A stretch of DNA of 31,764 bases, from assembly GCF_000711695.1 (NCBI RefSeq), contig NW_013546874.1, positions 1-31,764 of the forward strand, given 5' to 3'. This DNA is from Tilletiaria anomala UBC 951. Taxonomy: Eukaryota; Basidiomycota; Exobasidiomycetes; Georgefischeriales; Tilletiariaceae. The position numbers and the translations under genes are program-made. This document shows, in pieces, positions 10,059 to 19,370 of the stretch; positions within the stretch are counted from its first letter, which is position 1; the number at the start of each line of letters is the position of its first letter. Under the pieces are notes generated by a model. It ran no database searches and was not told the origin of the DNA. It saw only the letters and a program-made list of their open reading frames with translations.

Positions 10059-10873
10059 GGTTGAAGTGTGCCAGGCTCGAACGACAGCAGAGTCGACGGT
10101 CCCTTGTGAGGGACAGGAGCGATTCTGCCTCCTATTGGCTCATACATGCAGCGACATCAGCATGCAGGAATATGCCGAATTTACATCCAAAGCTCTCGTT
10201 GCATCGCTACGAGTGAATACCTGGCTCTGTATTTGATGTGGTTCCTCATCGGGAGGTGAAATGAGTGATGAACCAAAACGCGGGACAGCCCGTTGGTGGC
10301 TGCCTGACAGAAAATGCGGAGCGGCTGGCAAGGCACTACAGCAGTTTACTCTCATAAGCAATGATTGGGAAGCACGGGCGCAGGAATCCAAAGCGGCGGA
10401 GCTCAACATGTTCAAGAGCCTCTGCAACCTGAAGGCGGATCGGGATTAACCATGCATATTGACAGCCCTTCGCAGTTCTTGTTCGTCCCTTTCTAGCGCC
10501 AAACTTGCGATGCCTGTATAGTGTCACCATGTGCGAAGGCGCCTTTGCTGCTGCGGGCGCTTGTAGCTGACCTTGCAAAATGGCTGGGTTGCCCGCGCCG
10601 AACGATGGCACGGCCCTTCCTCCTTGCACTTGGCTCGCCTTGCCACTCGGGTCCATGACTCCCCGTCACGCGTTGTACCTGCTTCGCCGGATGTGTTGAT
10701 TTGCGTATCCCCACGACCCGCTTTTTGTTCTATTGCTCCACGGCAGCAAGTCCCGTTGCGGAAACAATCATTTGGTCAATTACACCATTTGGAATGCGAG
10801 ACGGACTCATATAATTTGATGTAAGGTCCTTGGAAAGCAGGCCCAACTCTCGAAAACGGTGAACAGCCGGTCA
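10059..10873. other. Upstream region of the Zn2Cys6 gene; no gene seen
   Basis: About 0.8 kb between the regulator start and the end of the muconate-cyclase relic. It should hold the regulator's promoter and 5' leader. Open frames here have no recognisable motif. Confidence 0.4.
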
Positions 10874-12203
10874 TCAGCACATTAGGCTGCGAACACAAGC
10901 GATTTTTCTATTACCTCTGGGTATACATTTTGGCAGCGCCCCCGCTGAGGCCTGCACGCCAAAGTTCCAGCCATATGAACGTCCCTCGAAGTTCTGATTG
11001 TCAGTCTCGTCCAATTGCAGCCTTGTCACCTCTTTGATCTTTGCCGCATAGCCCGTCTCACCCATCACTAACATCGACAAGACGCCTTGCGTACTGTCCG
11101 CCAGTGCGATGTGGCAGCCCCCGTTCAAGTGATTGCTCCTTGGCTCGACAGTATTCGCCAGGCCGCCCGACGTGGGGGTCTGCCAGACATTGGTAGAGGC
11201 ACCCTTTGAAGTTTGCCATATCCGTGCCCGCTACCTTCAAGCGCCCTGCTGGATCAACTTCGTAGATTACCACAAAACTCTTCATTTTTGGACCGAGACA
11301 ATGGGTGGAAGCGATAAGAAACGACAGGTGCGGACCTGGTGATAAGCGCATTTATCTACCCCGAAGTCCGCAGCATCGTGCTCCGGAGGAAAGATCTGCC
11401 CTGCCTAGCCCCACCGCAGTTTTTTATCCCCCTCGCCGACGAGCTCAAAGACGTCCCCGATGCTAGTGTGCGTCTCCACCGAATATATATGACCACACCG
11501 TTTGGGTGACTCCACGTATGACGGGGCCCGTCATTCGCTCTCGGCGCAGGGCACTTTTGCAAAAGTTCATGAAGCCATCCGATCCACACACGGGGTAGAT
11601 CCATATGCAGTTGTGGCCGATGTCTGGCACCTAGGCAATATCCGTGACCGGAGAGAATTCGACACCATGCGCTGCATGGCAGAACCCGCCCGCCAAAGTC
11701 GCCTGCAGAGAAGTCTTGTTGTTCGCAAGCCTGGTGAGAACAAAGGAAGTATTGCCGTCCGATGCCCGCATTCAACAATCGCCGGGTGACAACGTCGAGA
11801 TCTTGGAGGTGCGTGAATTCATTCGAAGTGGCCCTTTCTGCTTGGTCTACAAAATCTCCAGACTTTCGTTTAAGCGACATGTCGCTACTGACGGACCATT
11901 GATGGAGATGAGATAGTGTTTGTCGCACACTGCGTACTCTTTGACGTATCCGCTTGTGGCCATGTTCTCGTAGTGTTGATCTAGTTGAATCCACCAAAAG
12001 GATCGACTGCGTATGCAGGGACCGGTGGATGGTTCGTCCAGCAAGGCGCATACAGATGCCGCTTGGAGGAATCAAACGAAAGCCAAGAGTGATTTCCAGT
12101 TGCTTTCGAGCTCGTTTGATTTGAGCGAGGGAGAAGCGCTACCGAACTCGACGATGAACTGCTCGGAGGTGTCAAAGGCCCCCACGGCGAGATGAAGGGG
12201 CAT
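10874..12203 (-). pseudogene. Broken carboxy-cis,cis-muconate cyclase (CMLE), beta-propeller lactonizing enzyme
   Basis: Pieces in changing minus-strand frames follow, in order, the layout of fungal CMLE, the seven-bladed propeller enzyme of the protocatechuate branch of the beta-ketoadipate pathway. From ATG 12203: MPLHLAVGAFDTSEQFIVEF; then SWLSFDSSKRHLY and PPVPAYAVDPFGGF; then HGVEFSP...VPDIGHNCIWIYP; then DGPRHTWSHPNG; then IFPPEHDAADFGVDKCAYHQ; then WQTPTSGGLANTVEPRSNH and GGCHIALADSTQG; then GRSYGWNFGV near the end. The PTPTSGG-like, HG-x-FxP and PRxxxxHPxG landmarks match the Neurospora enzyme as I recall it. At least six frame changes or stops interrupt the order, including a TGA near 12075, a stop within the VTDIA-VPDI segment and another after LRWG. 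Introns cannot explain all of them. The gene is dead as it stands. Overall family call is good; exact ends are approximate. Confidence 0.72.
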
Positions 12204-12817
12204 TTAATGGTCCAAACCTGTGCAGGGCAAGCATTTGTTGAACTTGTCCAAGCGTACATTCCTTACAACGTCGGAGCCGTGTCAAAGACACTCAAAGTCA
12301 AAAGAGAAATAGCATCTGGTAATGTGAATGAAAAAGCCATGAACAAGTGAGAATTGGGGGTTTTGAAAGATGCACACGCTTTTGCAGGTCGAGCGACCAA
12401 ACATATTTGAACTGTGTAGCCATATGCCGAAATTCGCAGGAGCGACGCAATCAGCACAATTGCTTGGCATTCAGACACTGCCTTGTAGGCTGTGCTGGCT
12501 CAAAGCTCGTCTTATCCTACAACAGAAGCTAGCACGCAGTTTTCGCCCACTACTTCAGACTCACCGAAATGCTTAGCCCGCGGATCCACGCATAAATTGA
12601 AAACTCGGATCGGATCACGCGATGCTGGAGACGGAATGACCACGACTGACCTAAGAGAGGAACTTGACGCCATCAAAAGAGCTCATAGGAGTGTTCCAAT
12701 AAGCCATATGGGTGATTTAATACGAGTACAACAATGTACATTCTATTGATCGCACTGATGTGTCTTCGTGTCGGGTATTTGATATCTAGCTCGCGTGCGG
12801 TGGTGATCGTTCCCGAA
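12204..12817. other. Intergenic stretch between the CMLE relic and the permease
   Basis: No gene is seen. It should contain the old promoter of the relic and the 3' flank of the permease gene. Base composition is more AT-rich than the flanking coding regions. Confidence 0.4.
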
Positions 12818-14757
12818 TCAGTATTGCAGATCTGTCACTGCAGGGACGGCCTGGTTGGACTTGTCCTTTTCGGCCGCCTTCTCGTGGGTGATGCTGCTCT
12901 GCGCCGAACGCTCCGCGTTGCGTATGGCGTAAATTGGGGTGCTCCAGTCGTCCGACTCCCAGCACGGCACGGGCTCGTACCAGCCCTTTTGCGTGATTGG
13001 GACGGCGTCCTCGACCGGGAAGAAGTAATTAATGACGATGTAGCAGACAAAAGAGATGCTGAAACCGGCGATAAAGGCGAGTGTGTACATATGCTGCGAA
13101 GCAGTCGAGATGAACTTTCCGCGAACAACACCGACGAAACCTGCCATGTTGGCGCTGAGGCCGATGAGGTAAGCGGCATAGGCTCGCCAGTTGATACCCG
13201 CCGTATAATAGTATAGAGAGTGCTTGCCGTCGAGTTCAGCCGTGTAGAGGGACGTGACATCAAGCCGTCCGCGCCTGATCACCCAGTAGTCTGCCACCAT
13301 GACCGCCGCGATCGAGCTGAGGAACACAGAGAACGAGGAGAGGTAGGTGGCAAAGCTGCAAGCCCAAGAAAGGCTTGTAAAGGAAGCTGTATGAATTTGA
13401 TAGAGCCACATCGCGCGACTCACTTTGATGAAGAGCTGAGGATGATCCAAGGGCAATAGCTAAAGCCGATGGCCCAAGCGATGATGCTCCCACGGCGGAT
13501 GTTGATATACCGCGGAAGCAAAGCAGTCAAGTCACTTCCGGCGCTCAAGCTATTGGCGGCAATGTTCGTTCCGAGCTGCATGACGACAAACGCGGCGGCG
13601 ATGAAGAAGACGCCCGCACGATTCTGGCTGTTGTACGGATCCGCATCGAGCTTGAGCTTGAGCACAGCGAGGGGGCTCCACTGCACTTCACCGTAAATGA
13701 CTTCGCTAGCAGAAGAGATGATAATTCCGACAAGTGAGGTGATCCCAAAGGTAAATGGAATGCCCATGAGCTGCGGAAGGAATGTCGAGCTCTGCTTGTC
13801 GGCCATACGCGCAAAGTCAGGGATATTGACGGTCAGCGTCGCCATATTCGAGACGCAGCTCATGGCGGCCGCGATCCAGGTCCAGGCGAGGTTCGAGCCG
13901 TGAAGCTTGGAGGGAGCTGTGAGCACCTGTCCGGCGCCCTTGGCTTCGACCAGCGTCCAAATGAGGAAAGCAAGGACGGCAATGGGTGCTACAATAGCCT
14001 TGACGGTGAACAGATGGCGGATCTGCTGCGGGTCTGGCCACAGGGCTGCAAAGTTGATAATGTTGAAGATAGCAAAGGAGAGGACTCCTTGGGAGGTGGT
14101 GCTAGACTGTGAAATGTGGTTGGGCAGGTTGGCGTAGGATGGCCAGATGGAGCGTATGCACAACGCGACACATTGGCCACCGATGTACGCTTGTACGCCT
14201 TGCCAGATGCATGCCATTACAGCACGCTGCAGGACGGGCCAGAAAGAGCCCCAAAGTCCGAAGCTGGAGCGGGAAATGACGGGGAAGCCAACGTGATAAA
14301 CGGAAGCGGCACGCGAGTTCATGACGACAAATGCAGCCACAAGGCCGTATCCGACGATGACCGCGAGCCAGGCCTGCCACCACGAGAGGCCGGCGATGAT
14401 CGAGGTGGCAGCGATCTGCCAAGCTGCAGTTGCAGAGAGATGGGACTGTCAGACCAGCCTTATCCCCTCCACATTGGACAATAGTTGAACCGCTTACTGT
14501 TGATGTTGCACCCGTCACTGAACCAGAAAAAGAAAAACGAATGCGCTTTCCTGAGAACGCAGAACAACGGACGCTGCGATTAGCGCCTTTCCAGATAGGA
14601 CCGACTCATCATCAATACGCTATGACAAGACGCACCATTTTCGTCTCTCAGGTTGCACGGGCGCGAGATCGGGATTGGTGAGCAAGGCGGTCGACGTCGA
14701 GACTTCCGGGCCGGGCGCGTCACGGACCTGAAGGAAATTGGCTACTCTTGAGGTCAT
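12818..14757 (-). CDS. NCS1-family nucleobase/ureide permease (uracil/allantoin type)
   Basis: Four exons (14757-14636, 14550-14498, 14423-13424, 13355-12818; introns 85, 74 and 68 nt) give 570 residues with all phases closing. It is a plasma-membrane proton symporter of the NCS1 (Fur4/Dal4/Fui1) group with about 12 membrane helices. The first two introns are proved by family motifs that only appear on splicing: WFSDGCNINTWQIAA and SIIAGLSWWQAWLAV. Further hallmarks are GFPVISRSSFGLWGSFWPVL, WQGVQAYIGGQC, NIPDFAR, LGTNIAANSLSAGSDLTALL, CPWIILSSSSNFATYLSSF (across the last splice) and VADYWVIRRG. An upstream in-frame ATG at 14895 exists, but the 14757 start gives a normal N-terminus. Substrate cannot be read from sequence; the divergent Dcg1-type racemase favours allantoin or a hydantoin over uracil. 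The shared promoter with GATA sites suggests nitrogen repression. Confidence 0.93.
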
Positions 14758-15647
14758 GATTGCAATTGCAGTTGATGGAAGCAGGGCAAAGGGTATGTGA
14801 GGTGATGGGCGATTGATGAAGAACGAATGCGGGGCTCCCAATCCTGAGCGTGGTCGAGGTAGCGCTTCTTGTATCCCCTTTCTCCTCCGTCCCACGACGA
14901 CTGCAGAGGGAGAAACTTATCAAGGATGGGATCTGCGTGTAGCTCTTTTTGCCTGGATGCCTTGCTCGAGTGGCTACGTGGGGGATTCTTCTGACTTGCT
15001 GGTGTGAAAAACGTTATGGACACCTCTGCTGGCGATGGATGATGATGGTAGGGGTGTGGCTACGATTGGGATTGGGATTGTGAAAGCACCGCGCCCGCCA
15101 GCAGCGAAGAACGCAAGACGACGGACGAGATGGAGTTGGCTGCCGTGCCTATTAACCATAATCAAAGTACGACCATCACCGCCGACACAGAACTTGTCTT
15201 TCCTACTTCATCGCGAGCAACGTTATTTCCATAGTCCGGTGAACGAAAAATCAAATGTGACCGATAAGATTACGCAGCGCGCGCACTTTCTTTGGCTTTA
15301 GCAGCGCCTCCGACCTGATAAAGAACTCCAATGACGGAACGACGGACGGCGATCCGATGCTCGCAGATCCGGCGCACGGAAACGAGTCCGGGTTCCGGGT
15401 TCCAGCTGGTACGGATGGACTTTCCTTATCAGATCCTAATAACTATGTAATGTTCGTTTCCTCATGCCGCATCAGTATGGTGATACTACGACGACGACGA
15501 ACGACGCTGCAGTTTATCAGTGCAGATGCACCGATACCTGGAAACATCAGTATCTGCTACACACGGCACTGCCCAGTCCTCAGGGAAGCCAATCAGAGGG
15601 CGGGCCACAACATGCCCCTGCCACGGTCGACACTCGATGAGGGCGGC
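14758..15647. promoter_or_regulatory. Divergent promoter with four GATA-factor (HGATAR) motifs
   Basis: This 890-bp region separates the start codons of the permease (leftward) and the racemase (rightward). It contains TGATAAG on the minus strand at 14916-14922, CGATAAG at 15262-15268, TGATAAA at 15316-15322 and TGATAAG on the minus strand at 15425-15431. These match the HGATAR site bound by AreA/Nit2/Gln3-type GATA activators of nitrogen-catabolite genes. Three of the four lie within 170 bp. A small GATTGG repeat is at about 15065. An open frame extends from 15357 into the racemase but probably represents 5' leader. Confidence 0.6.
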
Positions 15648-16553
15648 ATGGAGGAGTTAACGGTGCTCGTCATCAACCCCAACTCGTCCAAGGTGAGGAT
15701 GTCGGAAGAGTATTGGCTATCTTTCGAGTGTGTGTCTGACCTACACGGCCGCCGAGATGCACAGCTCATGACAGATAGCATGCTCGAACGCGCTCCATAC
15801 TATCCCGCCGTCGACTTTCGCTTCTACACGGCCCCGTCGGATGCGCCTGAGTCAATCAACAATGTCGCAGACGAGCAGCTCTCGGCTGATGTGGTATGGA
15901 ACCACTTGGTGGAGAAGGATAACCCCTGCCTGCACACCTGCGACGCCATCCTCATCGCTTGTTTCTCCGATCACCCGCTGACCTCCGTGCTGCGCCGCCG
16001 GGAACGCAGTCCCCAAGGCCGCGCGCGACCGGTGATGAATATACTCGAGGCTGCCGTTATCCAGTCCTTGACATTCGGCGTAAGCTTCGGCGTCATCACC
16101 ACGACTGAAGATCTCGTTCCAGACATCGAGATGGGGATCGCTAGCGTCCTGGGATCCGCCAAGAGCAGCAGATACGTTGGAACCAGAGCGTGCGGGATCA
16201 CTGCCATCCAACTCAAGACCCTTCCGAAAGCTGACATCACGCCCAAAGTGCAGAGAGTCGCGCAGGAGCTCGTCGAGGACGGAGCACAGGTGCTGGTGCT
16301 CGGGTGTAGCGGTAAGTGTGAATGGAACTGCAGCGATGTGAACTTCTTGCGGTCAACTGACAGTGAGGGGTCTGTCGCTCGTTCAGGCATGGATGACATG
16401 ACTGAGAAGGTCCAGTATGCGGCAATCAAGGCTGGAATGCGAGAAAAGGTGTATGTTGTTGACTCAGTAAAGGCGGGGATGAACCTGCTTGCAAGCACGA
16501 TTCTGCAGTCCCTCCAAGCCGAAGGTGTGCCGAAAGTACCACGCTTTGCGTAG
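15648..16553 (+). CDS. DCG1: Asp/Glu/hydantoin racemase, Dcg1 family
   Basis: Three exons (15648-15692, 15765-16311, 16387-16553) give 252 residues, close to yeast Dcg1 (244). The start MEELTVLVINPNSS is the family N-terminus; a second in-frame ATG at 15612 would add 12 residues. Splicing of intron 1 (GTGAGG...GCACAG, branch CTGAC) gives INPNSSKLMTDSM, and of intron 2 (GTAAGT...TTCAG) gives LVLGCSGMDDM. The two catalytic cysteines of the two-base racemase mechanism are Cys81 (LIACFSDHP) and Cys196 (GCSGM). Family members racemise 5-substituted hydantoins or allantoin in the cytosol. In yeast, DCG1 sits in the DAL allantoin cluster near DAL4, as here beside an NCS1 permease. Both introns are multiples of three and contain no in-frame stop, so unspliced mRNA would still encode a protein, but with insertions after the substrate loop and inside the catalytic GCSG motif. 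Confidence 0.9.
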   Translation: MEELTVLVINPNSSKVRMSEEYWLSFECVSDLHGRRDAQLMTDSMLERAPYYPAVDFRFYTAPSDAPESINNVADEQLSADVVWNHLVEKDNPCLHTCDAILIACFSDHPLTSVLRRRERSPQGRARPVMNILEAAVIQSLTFGVSFGVITTTEDLVPDIEMGIASVLGSAKSSRYVGTRACGITAIQLKTLPKADITPKVQRVAQELVEDGAQVLVLGCSGKCEWNCSDVNFLRSTDSEGSVARSGMDDMTEKVQYAAIKAGMREKVYVVDSVKAGMNLLASTILQSLQAEGVPKVPRFA

Positions 16554-17352
16554 TCCATAGTATGGAATTATATGCAAAGAAAGCCAACATCTGCTAGAAT
16601 GTGAGTGTCATGCATTGCCGATGCGCAGCACTAGGAGCGCATATTGCTCATATGATGGATGCGCGTACAGTGAGCTGTGCTTGGGGTGGGCTAGGCAAAT
16701 ACTGTCAAGGAGCACCTTTCTCCACCGACCAGACGGTGCCTTGCTCAGTAACGTACTCTGTACTTTGAGTAGGATCTCGCTCTGCATAAGACAGAGAGGC
16801 AGCTTGCACTCCTCGTAATCTGCAATGCTGCACGTTTCGAGCATGCGCATGTGCTGCGTGAGGCTCAGCTTCGGGGCCGGTGGAGAAAGGTGCTCGAGTG
16901 GCCTTCCTCGCAAATGTCCTGTTATAGGCTTGGGACCTCTCGAACACAGTGACCTCCAATTCTGTAGATGAGCAATTTATTTGTCAATGGTGCGTTGCCA
17001 GAAGTCAGGACTGGCGCAGCAAGTCAGACATCGGAAGAGGTATGGGACAATGTGTGCAATTCTGGAGAGGTGGCAAAGCATTTGCTCTATTTGGGGGGTG
17101 GGGTTCCGTCGGAAATGGCGGCATGGGCGACCTGCAGCAGTACAGAGGTACCTCGCTAGTGTCTCCGGCTCCCTGCTCGCTGGACATCATTAGATGCACC
17201 ACCCACCATCATCGGATCATCCTCCTGGGAAGATTCAAATACTCGAAGGTGACGCTACCTAGCCATTCTTTTCGGTCCATTCGCTGCATCATCCTGCCTA
17301 CATGCAATAAATACGTACTTCTGGTTGCGCTTCGAAGGACTGGAAACCCAAT
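16554..17352. other. Intergenic stretch; no recognisable gene
   Basis: Nothing with a family motif was found on either strand. Several overlapping open frames of 60-145 codons exist, but none has splice logic or domain features. The right end should carry the former promoter of the aldehyde dehydrogenase relic. Confidence 0.4.
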
Positions 17353-19110
17353 ATGGCGTCTTCAACCGACATCGCGGCACTAACACCGGTTGAGTCGCTG
17401 GTCAACAAACAAGCCGCTTTCGACGCGCAAGACCTAGGATGTGATCCGTACCTACGACCCGCAAGGCAAGGCCTTCCTGCACAAAATCTCCAGTGTCGAA
17501 GTCAAAGGGGCTGCCGAAGCGAATGATGCTGCCAAAGCGGTTCACTCGGCGTGGACGAACATTAGCGTGCAAGGCAGGTGCTTGAACTTCGACAAGACAG
17601 TCAGCTTGCACAGGGACCCCAAAGGCTTCAACATCAAATGCGCGCAAAGCTCATCATCGAGGGGAATGCCCTGAGCCAAAAGTTTCCACGTTTGACAGTG
17701 AGTAGCGCAGCCCCGGTCTCCATAAATGAAGTTGCATCAACTTACAAAATATCCTGATCCAATCAGTGGCCAGCCTCGCACTCACGCACCTCGAAGAAGG
17801 CTCTGCCGGCTTGGCCCCCACCTTCACCAGCGAGATCATCCCTCACATGGTCCATTCGGGCCCACTATGCGAAGCATTTTTACGTGCGAGCCCGCCTTTA
17901 TCGATTTATGTTTCACTTCCTGGAATGCGCCGTGATGGTGTTCTACAAGGAGGCCACTTTGCTCCCTTCATGCGCCTTCTCGCTGATGACCGCACGACGG
18001 TCATCCGTTTCCTTTTGCACGTGCAGATTCACTCTTGGCCTTCGTCCGGCACTCTATAACTTTGCTGCAACATGCTGCGGGTCATGAAGACATCAGAGTA
18101 CAGCCAAAGGACACCCAGCTTGGTCGCTGATCTACTCTATGAGGCTGGTTGCCGGCCGGCGTGCCCAATGTCCTTCACATTGACCGCAAAGACGCTGCAG
18201 AGGTGTTTAAGCGACTCATTTACCACACGGATGTCAACTTTTTCAACTTTGCAGGCTCGAAGCGCGTCGCAAAAATTCTTGCTGCCACTTGCGGCAAGGA
18301 CCCAGGCCTCCGATCATGGCGCTAGGAGGCCAAGGTATGTTGACACCTGCTGTCGTCAAGGTCAAGCTGACCGCATCATTTCCTGCAAAGAGCCCCCCCC
18401 CCCCCGTGGGCCTCTACTCTAGCTCCGACGACCATACTCAAAGACATGAACTTGGACGTGGTGGCAAACCATCTACTCATGGCCGTCTACCTGCACACAG
18501 GCTATATCTGCAGATTGATCACCAATATTGTCGCACACAAGTTGATTGCGTCTGAGTTGACGGCCAAAGTCAAAGCTCAATTCAGGCAAGACAAGAGTGT
18601 TGCTGATCGCTCTCAGTCCAGCAGAATCTGTTCGTTCTTTGCACCTATTTCGGGAGAGCGCGTACAGGGCCTTTACGACGATACTACTGCCAATGAAGTT
18701 GAAGTGGCCGTGGGCACGCCGGGCTTTGACGGCGCGCTTGTGCAGTCGTTTCGCCTCACATGTGTCAAGGCGGATGTGGACATCATGAACAACAAGACGT
18801 TCGGCCCCTTGCACAGCTTAGTTGAGTTTGACGATCCGCAGGAGGTCGTTAAGCTTGTCAACTCAAACCCGCAGGCCGCGTTGAGCGCCAGTGTCCACGG
18901 GCAGAACAAGTCAGACTGCCGACTCGTCGCTCGGGAGATGAGTAGTGGCGCTGTGCACGGGAGTCCCGCAAACAATTGCCTTCCTCTACTACTACTGTCA
19001 TCCCCCTTTTACTGATCCCGGGAATTTGAATACCCCCGATTCGATGTAACATAGACCATGGACCCTTTGTTGCACGACCACAACTGGGCCGCAAGGTGGC
19101 TAAAAGCCTT
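17353..19110 (+). pseudogene. Broken aldehyde dehydrogenase (salicylaldehyde/vanillin dehydrogenase-like)
   Basis: ALDH-superfamily pieces follow the normal order in shifting frames. From ATG 17353: an N-terminal leader; then TYDPQGKAFLHKISSVEVKG; then, near 18125-18290, VADLLYEAG, PAGVPNVLHIDRKDAAEVFK and NFFNFAGSKRVAKILA, the NAD-binding region and GS loop. Next PPIMALGG, where the LELGG motif has lost its usual Glu; then NLDVVANHLLMAVYLHTGYI from 18446, whose IC carries the position of the catalytic Cys; then FGPLHSLVEFDDPQE and a weak SSGAVHGSP. A remote match to the C-terminal HDxxLPH/GW segment lies at 19059-19110. I count roughly eight breaks, including lost frame after the N-terminus, missing sequence between about 17600 and 18100, and a stop after LRSWR. 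The intact enzyme would oxidise aromatic aldehydes with NAD in the cytosol. Subfamily is inferred from the AGLPAGVLNV and inter-domain wording. Confidence 0.8.
18393..18405 (+). repeat. Run of 13 cytosines
   Basis: An uninterrupted C13 tract lies inside the aldehyde dehydrogenase relic, just after its GG motif and next to a possible GTATGT...CAAAG intron. Such runs are prone to slippage and to sequencing length error. Confidence 0.9.
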
Positions 19111-19370
19111 ATGGCTATAGCCCATTTGATGGTCAAGAGTGCATCAAGTCGCATACATGAAACAAGGGCTTCGCTCCTGCCCCCCTTAAGCCGCTGCCGC
19201 AAAATCAGATCATTTGAGTGTATCATCATCGCATTCCTCCCCGTCGTCGATCCACCCACGTCCTTTCTTGGCAGGGAAGGATCTTGTGTTCATAATTTGT
19301 ACTGATTTTGATAAACTCCATAACTCGGCTGGACCTGCCAAACGCGTCCTACTATCGCCGATAAGCTACA

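Noticed and set aside
15357-15647. N-terminal extension of the racemase by 97 residues
   Set aside because: Dcg1-type proteins begin at the LVINPNSS strand. The extension lacks any domain and overlaps GATA sites, so it is better read as leader and promoter.
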